Shown here in pieces: positions 8,471 through 16,632 of a stretch of 62,337 bases of DNA; position 1 is the stretch's first letter, and the number at the start of each line of letters is the position of its first letter. This DNA is from Nocardia nova NBRC 15556 (GTDB lineage Bacteria; Actinomycetota; Actinomycetes; Mycobacteriales; Mycobacteriaceae). Both the position numbers and the translations under genes were made by a program. The notes under the pieces were generated by a model. It was not told where the DNA came from. It saw nothing but the letters and a program-made list of their open reading frames with translations, and did not search any database. Where the stretch lies: positions 1 through 62,337 of the forward strand of contig NZ_BDBN01000061.1 in assembly GCF_001613005.1 (NCBI RefSeq), read 5' to 3'.

Positions 8471-10807
8471 ATGAGCGATAGGCAGTTCAAGGGCGTCGTC
8501 AATCTCGACATCCGGGACTCGGTTCCCGATTGGGACGCCTTCCTGGCGAAGAAGGCACCGGAGGGCGCACCGAATGTGCTGGTCGTGCTGTACGACGACA
8601 CCGGATGCGCGGCCTGGTCGCCCTACGGCGGGCGGATCGAGATGCCGACCATGGACCGGCTGGCGCGCGAGGGACTGACCTACAGCCAATGGCACACCAC
8701 GGCGCTGTGCTCGCCGACCCGCTCCACCTTCCTCACCGGCCGCAACCATCACCTCAACGGATTCGCCTCGATCTCGGAGACCTCGTCGGGATTTCCCGGC
8801 TACAGCTCTCACATCCCGCCGGAGAACGCCTCGATTGCCACCGTATTGCGGAAGGCCGGCTGGGGCACCTACTGGGTCGGCAAGAACCACAACATCCCCG
8901 TCGACGAGTGGACCGCCGGCTCGTCGCGGGAGCGGTGGCCGCTGGGACAGGGCTTCGATCGCTTCTACGGATTCGTCGGCGGTGAGACCAACCAGTGGTA
9001 TCCGGATCTGGCCGAGGACAACCACTTCATCGACCAGCCGTATCAGCCCGAAGAGGGCTACCACCTGTCGAAAGACCTTGCGGCCAAAGCCATCTCGTTC
9101 CTCCAGGATCAGCGCCAGACCCACCCCGGCAAACCGTTCTACCTGTGGTTCTGCCCCGGCGCCAACCACGCGCCGCACCATGCCCCGAAGGAATGGATCG
9201 ACAAGTACAAGGGCAGGTTCGACGACGGATACGACGCCTACCGCGAGTGGGTGCTGCCGCGCATGATCGAACGCGGCATCCTGCCCGAGGGCACCGAACT
9301 CAGCGCATTCAATCCGATGCCGCCGGGCACGTTCGCCGAGGCCGATGCGGTGCGTCCCTGGTCGGAACTGAGTGAGCCGGAACGAAAGCTGTTCGCCCGC
9401 ATGGCCGAGGTGTACGCCGGCTTCTCCGAATACACCGATCACCAGGTCGGGCGCATCATCGACTATCTGGAGGAAACCGGCCAGCTGGAGAACACGCTGG
9501 TGATCTACGCCGCCGACAACGGCGCCTCCGGCGAGGGGTCACCGAACGGCTCGGTCAACGAGAACAAATTCTTCAACGGCTATCCGGACAATATCGAGGA
9601 CAACCTCGAAATGATCGACAAACTCGGCACCCCCGACACCTACAACCACTACCCGACCGGATGGGCCGCGGCCTTCTCCACACCGTTCAAGATGTTCAAA
9701 CGCTATTCGTATCAGGGTGGTGTGGCCGATCCGCTGGTCATCTTCTGGCCCAAGGGAATCGAAGCGCGCGGCGAGATCCGCGACCAATACCACCACTGCA
9801 CCGATATCGTGCCGACCATTCTCGAATGCTGCGGTGTGCCGATGCCGGAAACGGTCGACGGCGTTCACCAGAATCCGCTGTCGGGCGTGTCGATGAAGTA
9901 CACCTTCGATTCCGCGCATGCCCCCACCCGGAAGGAAACCCAGTACTACGAGATGCTCGGGCACCGGGCCATCTGGCACGAAGGGTGGAAGGCGGTCACC
10001 GTGCACGGGCCCACCAGCGGCCTGAGCAATTTCGACAAGGATCGCTGGGAGCTGTATCACACCGATGTCGACCGCTCCGAGAATCACGATCTGGCCGAGG
10101 AGTATCCCGACAAACTTCGCGACATGATCGGGCTGTGGTTCCGGGAAGCCGAGATCAACAAGGTGCTGCCGCTCAACGACCTCGGCGTCACCGGCAAGGA
10201 CCTGCAGACCTTCCTCGGGCTGGAATTCAAGGTCCCGGTGCCACCCGGCGGCAAATACGTCTACTACCCCGGAACGACCGAAGTGCCGGAACGGGCCGCG
10301 GCCAATACGCACGCGGTCTCGTTCAAGGTGCTGGCGGAGGTGACCACCACGGCCGACACCGAGGGCGTGATCTTCGCGCAGGGTTCACGCTTCGGCGGTC
10401 ACGCGCTGTATGTCCGGGACGGAAAGGTCACCTACACCTACAATTTCCTGGGAATACCGCCGGAGCAGCAGGTGCGGGCCGACGCACCCGCGCCGGGCAA
10501 GCACATCATCGGCGTCGAATTCCGGAAGGAACGCCCCGGCGACCACGGCGAATTCTGGGGCACCGCCACGTTGTACATCGACGACCAGGCGGTGACGCAA
10601 TCCGAAATCCGCACGCAGCCCGGTCATTTCAGCCTCTGCGGCGAAGGACTGTGCATCGGCTACGACGTCGGCGACCCGGTCAGCAGCGATTATCGCGGCA
10701 CGTTCGCATTCACCGGCGGTGAGATCGCGAAGGTGATCTTCGATGTGGCCGACGACGCCTATGTCGACGTCGAAAAGCATTACGAGGCAGCACTCTCGCG
10801 CGATTGA
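8471..10807 (+). CDS. arylsulfatase (AtsD-like, formylglycine type)
   Basis: A 778-residue sulfatase. The maturation motif C80-S-P-T-R84 is followed by STFLTGRNH, which matches the sulfatase signature; C80 would be converted to formylglycine by the divergent FGE. Metal ligands are visible in VVLYDDTG (D42, D43), and the second metal region is IYAADNGASGEG. The C-terminal third (from about residue 580) is a beta-sandwich-like extension found in long mycobacterial AtsD/AtsB-type sulfatases. There is no signal peptide, so it is cytoplasmic unless exported otherwise. The long upstream frame (to 7361) is antisense to the FGE gene and was ignored; the ATG at 8471 is the natural start. Confidence 0.92.
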   Translation: MSDRQFKGVVNLDIRDSVPDWDAFLAKKAPEGAPNVLVVLYDDTGCAAWSPYGGRIEMPTMDRLAREGLTYSQWHTTALCSPTRSTFLTGRNHHLNGFASISETSSGFPGYSSHIPPENASIATVLRKAGWGTYWVGKNHNIPVDEWTAGSSRERWPLGQGFDRFYGFVGGETNQWYPDLAEDNHFIDQPYQPEEGYHLSKDLAAKAISFLQDQRQTHPGKPFYLWFCPGANHAPHHAPKEWIDKYKGRFDDGYDAYREWVLPRMIERGILPEGTELSAFNPMPPGTFAEADAVRPWSELSEPERKLFARMAEVYAGFSEYTDHQVGRIIDYLEETGQLENTLVIYAADNGASGEGSPNGSVNENKFFNGYPDNIEDNLEMIDKLGTPDTYNHYPTGWAAAFSTPFKMFKRYSYQGGVADPLVIFWPKGIEARGEIRDQYHHCTDIVPTILECCGVPMPETVDGVHQNPLSGVSMKYTFDSAHAPTRKETQYYEMLGHRAIWHEGWKAVTVHGPTSGLSNFDKDRWELYHTDVDRSENHDLAEEYPDKLRDMIGLWFREAEINKVLPLNDLGVTGKDLQTFLGLEFKVPVPPGGKYVYYPGTTEVPERAAANTHAVSFKVLAEVTTTADTEGVIFAQGSRFGGHALYVRDGKVTYTYNFLGIPPEQQVRADAPAPGKHIIGVEFRKERPGDHGEFWGTATLYIDDQAVTQSEIRTQPGHFSLCGEGLCIGYDVGDPVSSDYRGTFAFTGGEIAKVIFDVADDAYVDVEKHYEAALSRD

Positions 10808-10819
10808 CGATTCCTGCCG

Positions 10820-10848
10820 CGGTGCCCCGCGCCGACCCCGGGGCACCG
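10820..10848. terminator. bidirectional stem-loop terminator between sulfatase and ilvE
   Basis: CGGTGCCCCG (10820-10829) and CGGGGCACCG (10839-10848) are perfect 10-base arms with a 9-base loop, placed between two convergent genes. The downstream T-run is short, so efficiency is uncertain. Confidence 0.6.
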
Positions 10849-10852
10849 GCTT

Positions 10853-11953
10853 TCACGCCAGGGTGCGCAACCAGCCGTGATTGTCGGCGAACGTGCCGCG
10901 CTGAATTCCGGTCAGCGTGTCGCGCAGCGCCATCGTGACCTCGCCGGGCTCACCGCCGCCGATCTCGAATTCGCCCTCGGCGGACTGCACCCAGCCGACC
11001 GGGGTGATGACCGCGGCGGTTCCGCACGCGAAAACCTCGGTGATCTCGCCGGATTCGGCGCCGTTGCGCCATTCCTCGACCGACACCTTGCGTTCCTCGA
11101 CCGGATAACCGGAGTCCGCGGCGAGGGTCAGCAGACTGTCGCGGGTGATGCCCGGCAGCAGCGACCCCGACAGCTCCGGGGTGACCAACCGGGCCTCGGA
11201 ACCGGAACCGTAGACGAAGAACAGGTTGTTGGTGCCCATCTCCTCGACGTACTTGCGCTCGCAGGCGTCGAGCCACACGACCTGGTCGCAGCCCTTGTCG
11301 GTGGCCTGCTGCTGCGCCAGCAGCGAGGACGCGTAGTTGCCGGCGACCTTGGCCTCACCGGTGCCGCCCGGGGCGGCGCGCACGTATTCGGTGGACAGCC
11401 ACACCCGCACCGGCTTCACGCCACGCGGAAAATACGCTCCCGCAGGCGAACCCAGCAGCAGGTACTTGTACCCGGCCGCGGGCTTCACGCCGAGTCCCGC
11501 CTCGGTGGCGAACATGAACGGCCGCAGATACAGCGACTCCTCACCGCCGGCCGCGGGCACCCAGTCCGCGTCGACCTCGAGCAGCTGGCGCACCGATTCG
11601 ATGAACAACTCCTCCGGCAGCTCCGCCATCGCCAGTCGTCGCGCCGACCGCTGGAACCGCGCCGCGTTGGCATCGATGCGGAAGGTGGCGATACTGCCGT
11701 CGGCCTGCCGATACGCCTTGAGACCTTCGAAGATGGCCTGACCGTAGTGGAACACCATCGTCGCCGGATCCATCGACAGCGGCCCGTACGGCTCGACCCG
11801 CGCGTTGGTCCACTGCCCGTCGAGATAGTCGATCGACACCATGTGGTCGGTGAAGTAGCGACCGAACCCGGGCGCCGCCAGAATCTCCGTGCGCCGATCC
11901 GCCGGAACCGGGGCGGGATGCGGGGTACGAGTGAACTGTGCAGCGACTGTCAT
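10853..11953 (-). CDS. ilvE: branched-chain amino acid aminotransferase
   Basis: A 366-residue PLP-dependent fold-IV aminotransferase for the last step of Leu/Ile/Val synthesis and the first step of their breakdown. It has YGQAIFEGLKAYR (70-82), LYLRPFMFATEAGLGV, and the PLP lysine K202 in GEAKVAGNYASS, then EEMGTNNLFF and FACGTAAVITPVG. Length and motifs match actinobacterial IlvE (Rv2210c). The ATG at 11953 is the first start in front of the conserved region; upstream codons of the same frame do not look coding. gcvT follows on the same strand, as in mycobacteria. Confidence 0.95.
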   Translation of the reverse strand: MTVAAQFTRTPHPAPVPADRRTEILAAPGFGRYFTDHMVSIDYLDGQWTNARVEPYGPLSMDPATMVFHYGQAIFEGLKAYRQADGSIATFRIDANAARFQRSARRLAMAELPEELFIESVRQLLEVDADWVPAAGGEESLYLRPFMFATEAGLGVKPAAGYKYLLLGSPAGAYFPRGVKPVRVWLSTEYVRAAPGGTGEAKVAGNYASSLLAQQQATDKGCDQVVWLDACERKYVEEMGTNNLFFVYGSGSEARLVTPELSGSLLPGITRDSLLTLAADSGYPVEERKVSVEEWRNGAESGEITEVFACGTAAVITPVGWVQSAEGEFEIGGGEPGEVTMALRDTLTGIQRGTFADNHGWLRTLA

Positions 11954-12208
11954 GACCTCGATACTAGAACTGCGGTCGTCGACGCCGATGCTCGGACCTG
12001 CGTGGAGACGGGCCGAGCAGCGATCGAGAATCGCGACAATCGGGACATAATTCCCCGTCGACGGCGTCCGATGCGAGGTATTCGTCCCGCAACGGCCCCT
12101 CCGGAGCGAGCGGCGTACCCCCTTCGCGCAGCACACTCACGGCCACCGGACCCTCCACTCCGGAACTGTCATGATTTACGCCACACGCAGAGGGTCCGCG
12201 ACCGCCGT

Positions 12209-13309
12209 TCAGGAAGTATGCGGCGTCACGAACGGCGGGCGCACCACCTCGGCGCGCAACCGGCGGCCGCGCACATCGACCTCGACCTCGTCGCCCGGCT
12301 CCAGTCCGGCCTCGGTATCCAGCAGTGCCAAGGCGATGCCGACCTTGAGGCTCGGCGAGAAGGTGCCCGAGGTGGTCTCACCGACGGCCTCCTCACCACG
12401 AAGCACCGTCTGACCCTGACGCAGCACACCGCGATCGAGCGCCCTGAGCCCCAGCAGGATTCGTCGTGGGCCCGCCGACTTCTCCTGTGTCAGAGCCGCT
12501 TTGCCCCAGAACTCCGGCTTCTTCCAGCCGACCGCCCAGCCCGCGCGGGCCTGCACCGGCGAAATCTCCGGCGACAGCTCGTGGCCGTGCAGCGGATAGC
12601 CCATCTCGGTGCGCAGCGTGTCGCGCGCACCCAGGCCGGCCGGCTGCCCGCCCGCCGCGTCGACCCGGGCCACCAGCGCGCGGAAAACCGCCTCCGCGTC
12701 GGCCCAGCGCGGCAGCAGTTCATAGCCGTGTTCACCGGTGTATCCGGTGCGGCAGACGCGTAGCGGACGGCCGTCCCACTCGGCATCGGCGAATGCCATG
12801 TACTCCATATCGGTCGGAAGTCCCAGCGCGGCAAGCACTTCCGCCGATTTCGGGCCCTGCACCGCGAAGACCGCGTACTCGCGGTGCTCGTCGGTGATCG
12901 TGATGCCCTCCGGTGCGGCCTTGCGCAACTCCGCCACCACCGCGGCGGTATTGGCCGCATTCGGCACCAGGAAGATCTCGTCGTCGGAGACGTAGTAGGC
13001 GATCAGATCGTCGATCACCCCGCCCTGCTCGGTGCAGCACAGCGTGTACTGCGCCTTCCCGGGCCCGACGCGGCCGAGATCGTTGGTCAGCGCCGCGTTC
13101 ACGAACGCCGCCGCGTCCGCGCCGCGCACAGTCGCCTTGCCGAGGTGGCTCACATCGAAAACCCCGACGGTGGTCCGCACGGAGGTGTGCTCGGCGACGG
13201 TGCCCGCGTACTGCACCGGCATCTCCCACCCCCCGAACGGGGCGAAGGTCGCGCCCAGCTCCGTGTGGACGGCGTGGATGGGGCCCTGCTGCAGCGTCTC
13301 GTCGGTCAC
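12209..13309 (-). CDS. gcvT: aminomethyltransferase, glycine cleavage T protein
   Basis: A 366-residue T protein that releases ammonia and passes the one-carbon unit to tetrahydrofolate in the glycine cleavage system. It has FAPFGGWEMPVQYAG (22-36), FDVSHLGKATVRG, the substrate aspartate region TNDLGRVGPGKAQYTLCC, GGVIDDLIAYYV and the C-terminal GTFSPSLKVGIALA. It matches actinobacterial GcvT (Rv2211c) in length and in its place next to ilvE. The 255-base gap before ilvE holds no convincing gene. Confidence 0.95.
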   Translation of the reverse strand: MTDETLQQGPIHAVHTELGATFAPFGGWEMPVQYAGTVAEHTSVRTTVGVFDVSHLGKATVRGADAAAFVNAALTNDLGRVGPGKAQYTLCCTEQGGVIDDLIAYYVSDDEIFLVPNAANTAAVVAELRKAAPEGITITDEHREYAVFAVQGPKSAEVLAALGLPTDMEYMAFADAEWDGRPLRVCRTGYTGEHGYELLPRWADAEAVFRALVARVDAAGGQPAGLGARDTLRTEMGYPLHGHELSPEISPVQARAGWAVGWKKPEFWGKAALTQEKSAGPRRILLGLRALDRGVLRQGQTVLRGEEAVGETTSGTFSPSLKVGIALALLDTEAGLEPGDEVEVDVRGRRLRAEVVRPPFVTPHTS

Positions 13310-13399
13310 CCGGCGAGCTTATCGAGCGCCGGCGGCTCGCGGTCCGCGCCCGGGCGGCTGTGTCGGGTCGGTCACTGTGCGGTCCGGGGTGGCGGCGGG

Positions 13400-13786
13400 T
13401 CAGCCGCGCTCGTGCGTGTCGAACTCGGCGAGCGGGTCCGCCTCCAGCAGTGCGTCCCCGTGCTCCTCCACCCACTCGCCGAGCGCGCGCATCGGGCCCT
13501 CGACGAGGCTCAGCCCGAGCGGGGTCAACGCGTATTCGACGCGTGGTGGCGCTTGTGCGTAGCGGTGACGCTCGATCAGGCCGTGGCCGAGCAGCCGGCG
13601 CAGGGCCTCGGTGAGCGCCTTGTCGCTGATGCCGCCGATCTCGGCCCGCAATTCGCTGCGCCGGCGCGCTCCGCCGAGCAGTCCGACCAGCACCACCGGA
13701 TCCCAGGTGTGCGCGAAAAGGTCTGTGGCCGCGCGCAATCGGCAATCGGCGACCAGTTCGCCCGCATGCTCGTCGTAACCGCTCAT
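13400..13786 (-). CDS. HxlR family winged-helix transcriptional regulator
   Basis: A 128-residue HxlR-type regulator: a single winged helix with DLFAHTWDPVVLVGLLGGARRRSELRAE followed by ISDKALTEALRRLLGHGLIERH and VEYALTPLG. It is divergent from the dehydrogenase gene at 13877, and the gap contains a 16-base perfect palindrome, so it probably controls that gene and itself. HxlR proteins often sense reactive electrophiles or redox state through cysteines; the only cysteine here is C16. Confidence 0.9.
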   Translation of the reverse strand: MSGYDEHAGELVADCRLRAATDLFAHTWDPVVLVGLLGGARRRSELRAEIGGISDKALTEALRRLLGHGLIERHRYAQAPPRVEYALTPLGLSLVEGPMRALGEWVEEHGDALLEADPLAEFDTHERG

Positions 13787-13789
13787 CCC

Positions 13790-13826
13790 GTGATGATCAC
13801 TTATCCGTCGCGCACCGATCGGTGCG
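13790..13826. promoter_or_regulatory. palindromic operator pair for the HxlR regulator
   Basis: The divergent gap carries GTGATGATCAC (13790-13800), an 11-base odd palindrome, and CGCACCGATCGGTGCG (13811-13826), a 16-base perfect palindrome. They sit between the HxlR start (13786) and the dehydrogenase start (13877), where a shared operator is expected. Confidence 0.6.
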
Positions 13827-13876
13827 TATCGGCCGTCCTACCGTAGCGCCGGATCGACAACTCGAAGGAGCACACG

Positions 13877-14629
13877 ATGCGAATCACGATTCTCGGCACC
13901 GGCGCCTTGGCCGAGGCACTGGGCCGCCGATGGGCCCGCGCCGGACACGAGATCACGGTGGCCGGGCGTTCGATGGACAAGGCCGAGGCGCTCGCGCGGC
14001 GGCTCGGTGCCGGCGTGCGGGCTGTGCCGCTGACGGAGATCGGGGCCGGCGGAAAGGTGGTCCCGCACGCTCCGACGGCGGCCCACCCAGCGACAGTCGC
14101 GGGCGGCGCAGACGCCGTAGGGCCGGGGGCGAGAAGAACTGCGGACGCGGTATTGCTGGCGGTGGCCTACACCGGAGTCGAGGAGGTTCTGCGCGCGGTG
14201 GGCGCGCCCGGTGGCGCACTGTCGGGTCTCACCGTCATCGATGCGGCCAACGCGATCGACCACGGGCTCGGCGTGCTGCGCCTGCCGCCCGGCACCTCGC
14301 ATGCGCAGCGCGTGGCCGAACTCGCGCCGGGAGCGCACGTGGTCAAGGCGTTCCACCTGTTCCCCAGCGAACAGTGGGCAGCACGCGAAGCCGACGCGAC
14401 CCCCGATACCGGATCGACTCACCGACCGCCCTCGGTCACGATCTGCGGCGACGCCCCGGCCGCCCTGCGCACCACCGAACACCTGGTGCGCGACGTCGGC
14501 GCCGTACCGGTGGTGCTGGGCGGTCTGGACCGCGCACGTCAGCTGGAGGAGGCCGCCGGTTTCGTCATCGCGCTGGCCTTCTCCGGCGTGGACCCCAGCC
14601 GGGCGGTGCCGGCGATGCCCACCCCGTAG
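13877..14629 (+). CDS. NADPH:F420 oxidoreductase-like dehydrogenase
   Basis: A 250-residue Rossmann protein of the F420-dependent NADP reductase family. The nucleotide-binding start is MRITILGTGALAEALGRRW with VAGRSMDKA, where R31 and S32 are suited to NADP phosphate. Later come ADAVLLAVAYTGV, VIDAANAID, HVVKAFHLFPSEQW and GLDRARQLEEAAGF. Between about residues 60 and 92 there is an Ala/Gly/Pro-rich insertion before the fourth strand that such proteins normally lack. Whether it uses F420 or another hydride acceptor cannot be told. A GAAGGAG site precedes the ATG. Regulation by the divergent HxlR protein is likely. Confidence 0.7.
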   Translation: MRITILGTGALAEALGRRWARAGHEITVAGRSMDKAEALARRLGAGVRAVPLTEIGAGGKVVPHAPTAAHPATVAGGADAVGPGARRTADAVLLAVAYTGVEEVLRAVGAPGGALSGLTVIDAANAIDHGLGVLRLPPGTSHAQRVAELAPGAHVVKAFHLFPSEQWAAREADATPDTGSTHRPPSVTICGDAPAALRTTEHLVRDVGAVPVVLGGLDRARQLEEAAGFVIALAFSGVDPSRAVPAMPTP

Positions 14630-14790
14630 TTCGATGAGCCGCGGCTCGCGTGCTCGTCATCGGAGCGAGAGAAACCTCGCAGCCCGGCCGCGGCGGAGGT
14701 GAGATCGGAGCAACCGCCTTTCTACACAGGGCAACCCGTCGGCGACACACAACTAACGGAGGTGAAACACGCCGCTGATTTCCTGTTTTC

Positions 14791-15210
14791 ATGCGAATCT
14801 CGTCACTTTTCTCGAAATCGTCCGCAGCCCCGTCCGCGCCCGCCCCGTCGATCTACGAGCAGATCGGCGGGCACGAAGCATTGGAAACCGTCGTCGAGGA
14901 CTTCTACGTACGCGTCCTCGCCGACGAGGATCTCGCCGGCTTCTTCACCGGCACCAACATGTCGAGGCTGAAGGGGCGCCAGGTGGAGTTCTTCGCCGCC
15001 GCCCTCGGCGGCCCCGAACCGTACACCGGCGCCCCGATGAAGCAGGTCCACCAGGGCCGCGGCATCACCATGCACCACTTCAACCTCGTCGCCGGCCACC
15101 TCACCGACGCCCTGACGGACGCCGGCGTTCCGGAGCCGACCGTCGGCGAAATCATCGGCGCCATCGCACCTTTGGCGCCGGAGATCGCCTCCGACGCACC
15201 CGTGTCGTGA
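14791..15210 (+). CDS. glbN: group I truncated haemoglobin HbN
   Basis: A 139-residue 2/2 haemoglobin, nearly identical over its core to mycobacterial HbN, which detoxifies nitric oxide by dioxygenation. Visible features: SIYEQIGGHEALE, distal Tyr B10 at Y39 in VVEDFYVRVLADEDL, FFTGTNMSRLKGRQVEFFA, and the proximal His F8 at H87 in MKQVHQGRGI. A 20-residue Ser/Pro/Ala-rich N-terminal tail replaces the short pre-A region whose motions matter for NO dioxygenation in HbN. It lies alone between the dehydrogenase and the convergent MerR gene. Confidence 0.95.
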   Translation: MRISSLFSKSSAAPSAPAPSIYEQIGGHEALETVVEDFYVRVLADEDLAGFFTGTNMSRLKGRQVEFFAAALGGPEPYTGAPMKQVHQGRGITMHHFNLVAGHLTDALTDAGVPEPTVGEIIGAIAPLAPEIASDAPVS

Positions 15211-15237
15211 GCTGCGCTCGCGGGTGACCGCACCGGG

Positions 15238-15285
15238 TCGGCCGCCGCCCGCTCCTGCCCCGCGCACAGGATCGACGGCGGCCGA
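15238..15285. terminator. possible stem-loop between convergent glbN and MerR genes
   Basis: TCGGCCGCCG (15238-15247) and CGGCGGCCGA (15276-15285) are perfect 10-base arms, but the loop is 28 bases long and no T-run follows. A bidirectional terminator is possible from its position. Confidence 0.35.
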
Positions 15286-15357
15286 ACGACATCCCGACCG
15301 GGCCGTCTCCGGCAGACGACCCGACCGGGCAAAACGAAACACATTGCCGGCGGCCGT

Positions 15358-16086
15358 TCATCCGGCCTCGAAGGAGTCGTCGCCGGACGGGGAAACGATC
15401 CGGAACAACAGGGCGGCCGCCTCGAACAACGCCCACGAGCGCGTGTCGATTTCGACCTCCCGCGCCGCGAGTGCGGCCGACACGTCACCACCTCGAAAAG
15501 CCCGGAGGGCAGACAGCAGATCGCGCAGCGCCGGTATGCGATATCCGGCGAGCCGGAGCTGATGCGCGATCCGCGCGTCGCGCACATCCTCCGGCGCGTA
15601 CAGCCGCGCACCGCGCGGCCCGGCCCGGCCGGGCACGACCAGCCCTTCCGCATCCCAGTGCCGCAATGTCGACGGCCGCACACCGAGCGCGCCCGCCAGT
15701 TCGGACACCGTCATCGAGTCGGCGGATGTCGCATCCCCGATCGGTTCGTCCGCGATCGCCGCGGCCGCTCGCTTCGCCAGCCGCAGTTCCCGGCGTTGTG
15801 CGTCGAGGCGCGCGTGCGCGGCATCCAGCAGCGCGGGCAATGGTTGCCCGGAATGTGTCGCGCGCAGAACATCTCTCGCCTCGGCGGGCCCGACGGCCGT
15901 CGCCAGCAGCCGATACGCGTGGGCCGACAGCACATGCACCCGACGGTAGGTGCGATACCCGGACGGACCGCGCTCGACCGGGGGCAGCACACCGTCGCGT
16001 TCGAGGTTGCGAATCTGCTGGACGGAACAGCCGGCCCGCCGCGCCACATCCACGGTTCGCAGACCAGTGGATTTGCGACTTGTCAT
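15358..16086 (-). CDS. MerR family regulator with two MerR DNA-binding domains
   Basis: A 242-residue protein with two separate MerR-type HTH units in one chain. The first (about residues 8-45) has TVDVARRAGCSVQQIRNLERDGVLPP and YRTYRRVHV. The second (about 125-170) has TVSELAGALGVRPSTLRHWDAEGLVVP and ARLYAPEDVRDARIAHQLR. MerR proteins normally have one HTH per subunit and act as dimers, so this one could bind as a monomer or span two sites. The ATG at 16086 has an AGG-containing leader; starts at 16101 and 16128 are possible. It is divergent from the DUF6194 gene. Confidence 0.85.
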   Translation of the reverse strand: MTSRKSTGLRTVDVARRAGCSVQQIRNLERDGVLPPVERGPSGYRTYRRVHVLSAHAYRLLATAVGPAEARDVLRATHSGQPLPALLDAAHARLDAQRRELRLAKRAAAAIADEPIGDATSADSMTVSELAGALGVRPSTLRHWDAEGLVVPGRAGPRGARLYAPEDVRDARIAHQLRLAGYRIPALRDLLSALRAFRGGDVSAALAAREVEIDTRSWALFEAAALLFRIVSPSGDDSFEAG

Positions 16087-16148
16087 CACACGACCTGCCA
16101 TTCCGATGGACGGAGTCTCCACAAGCACTTCAATGAAACGCTAGAGCA

Positions 16149-16622
16149 ATGGAGATCAACGAGATCATCGAATTCGCCGAAAACCTCGGCGGCGTCCTGA
16201 CGCTGAGTCCCCGGCCCGGCGACGGCACCCCCGAAATCAGCTGGGGCGATACCTTCTTCTATTACGCCCCCGACGGCGTGGTTCCCCACACCCAGCCCTT
16301 CGCCACCATCGTCACCAAGGATTATCCGGACGACGGATCATCGCGCCTGGACCGTCCGAACACGTTCCGCCTCAACATCTTCGCGGGCAAAGAGGCCTTC
16401 ATCGAACGAACCGGTCACACCCCGCGCGACCACGCCACGATCCCGGCCGACCCGAGCCTCGCCGACACGCTGTTCCCCCACCCCGTCTACGGGGCACAGG
16501 CCTGGCTCGCCGTCGTGAACCCCGGCCCGCGAACCGCCACCGCCGTCGCCGACCTCCTGCGCTGCGCCCACCGCATCGCCCGCAGCCGATACGAGCGCCG
16601 GGAATCACACGCGGACAACTAA
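16149..16622 (+). CDS. DUF6194 family protein
   Basis: A 157-residue soluble protein of unknown function. The sequence (EIIEFAENLGGVLTLSPRPGDGTPEISWGDTFFYY, then TIVTKDYP, RLNIFAGKEAFIE and HPVYGAQAWLAVVNPG) fits the actinobacterial DUF6194 family, which has a YjbR-like look (single small alpha/beta domain). The ATG is only a few bases after the short gap from the divergent MerR gene and has no clear ribosome-binding site, so the transcript may be leaderless. Regulation by the double-MerR protein is likely from position. Confidence 0.7.
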   Translation: MEINEIIEFAENLGGVLTLSPRPGDGTPEISWGDTFFYYAPDGVVPHTQPFATIVTKDYPDDGSSRLDRPNTFRLNIFAGKEAFIERTGHTPRDHATIPADPSLADTLFPHPVYGAQAWLAVVNPGPRTATAVADLLRCAHRIARSRYERRESHADN

Positions 16623-16632
16623 GGTCGTCGTC

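Noticed and set aside
10877..12763. 628-codon plus-strand frame across ilvE and gcvT
   Set aside because: It is antisense to two well-conserved enzymes and has the composition of a complementary frame.
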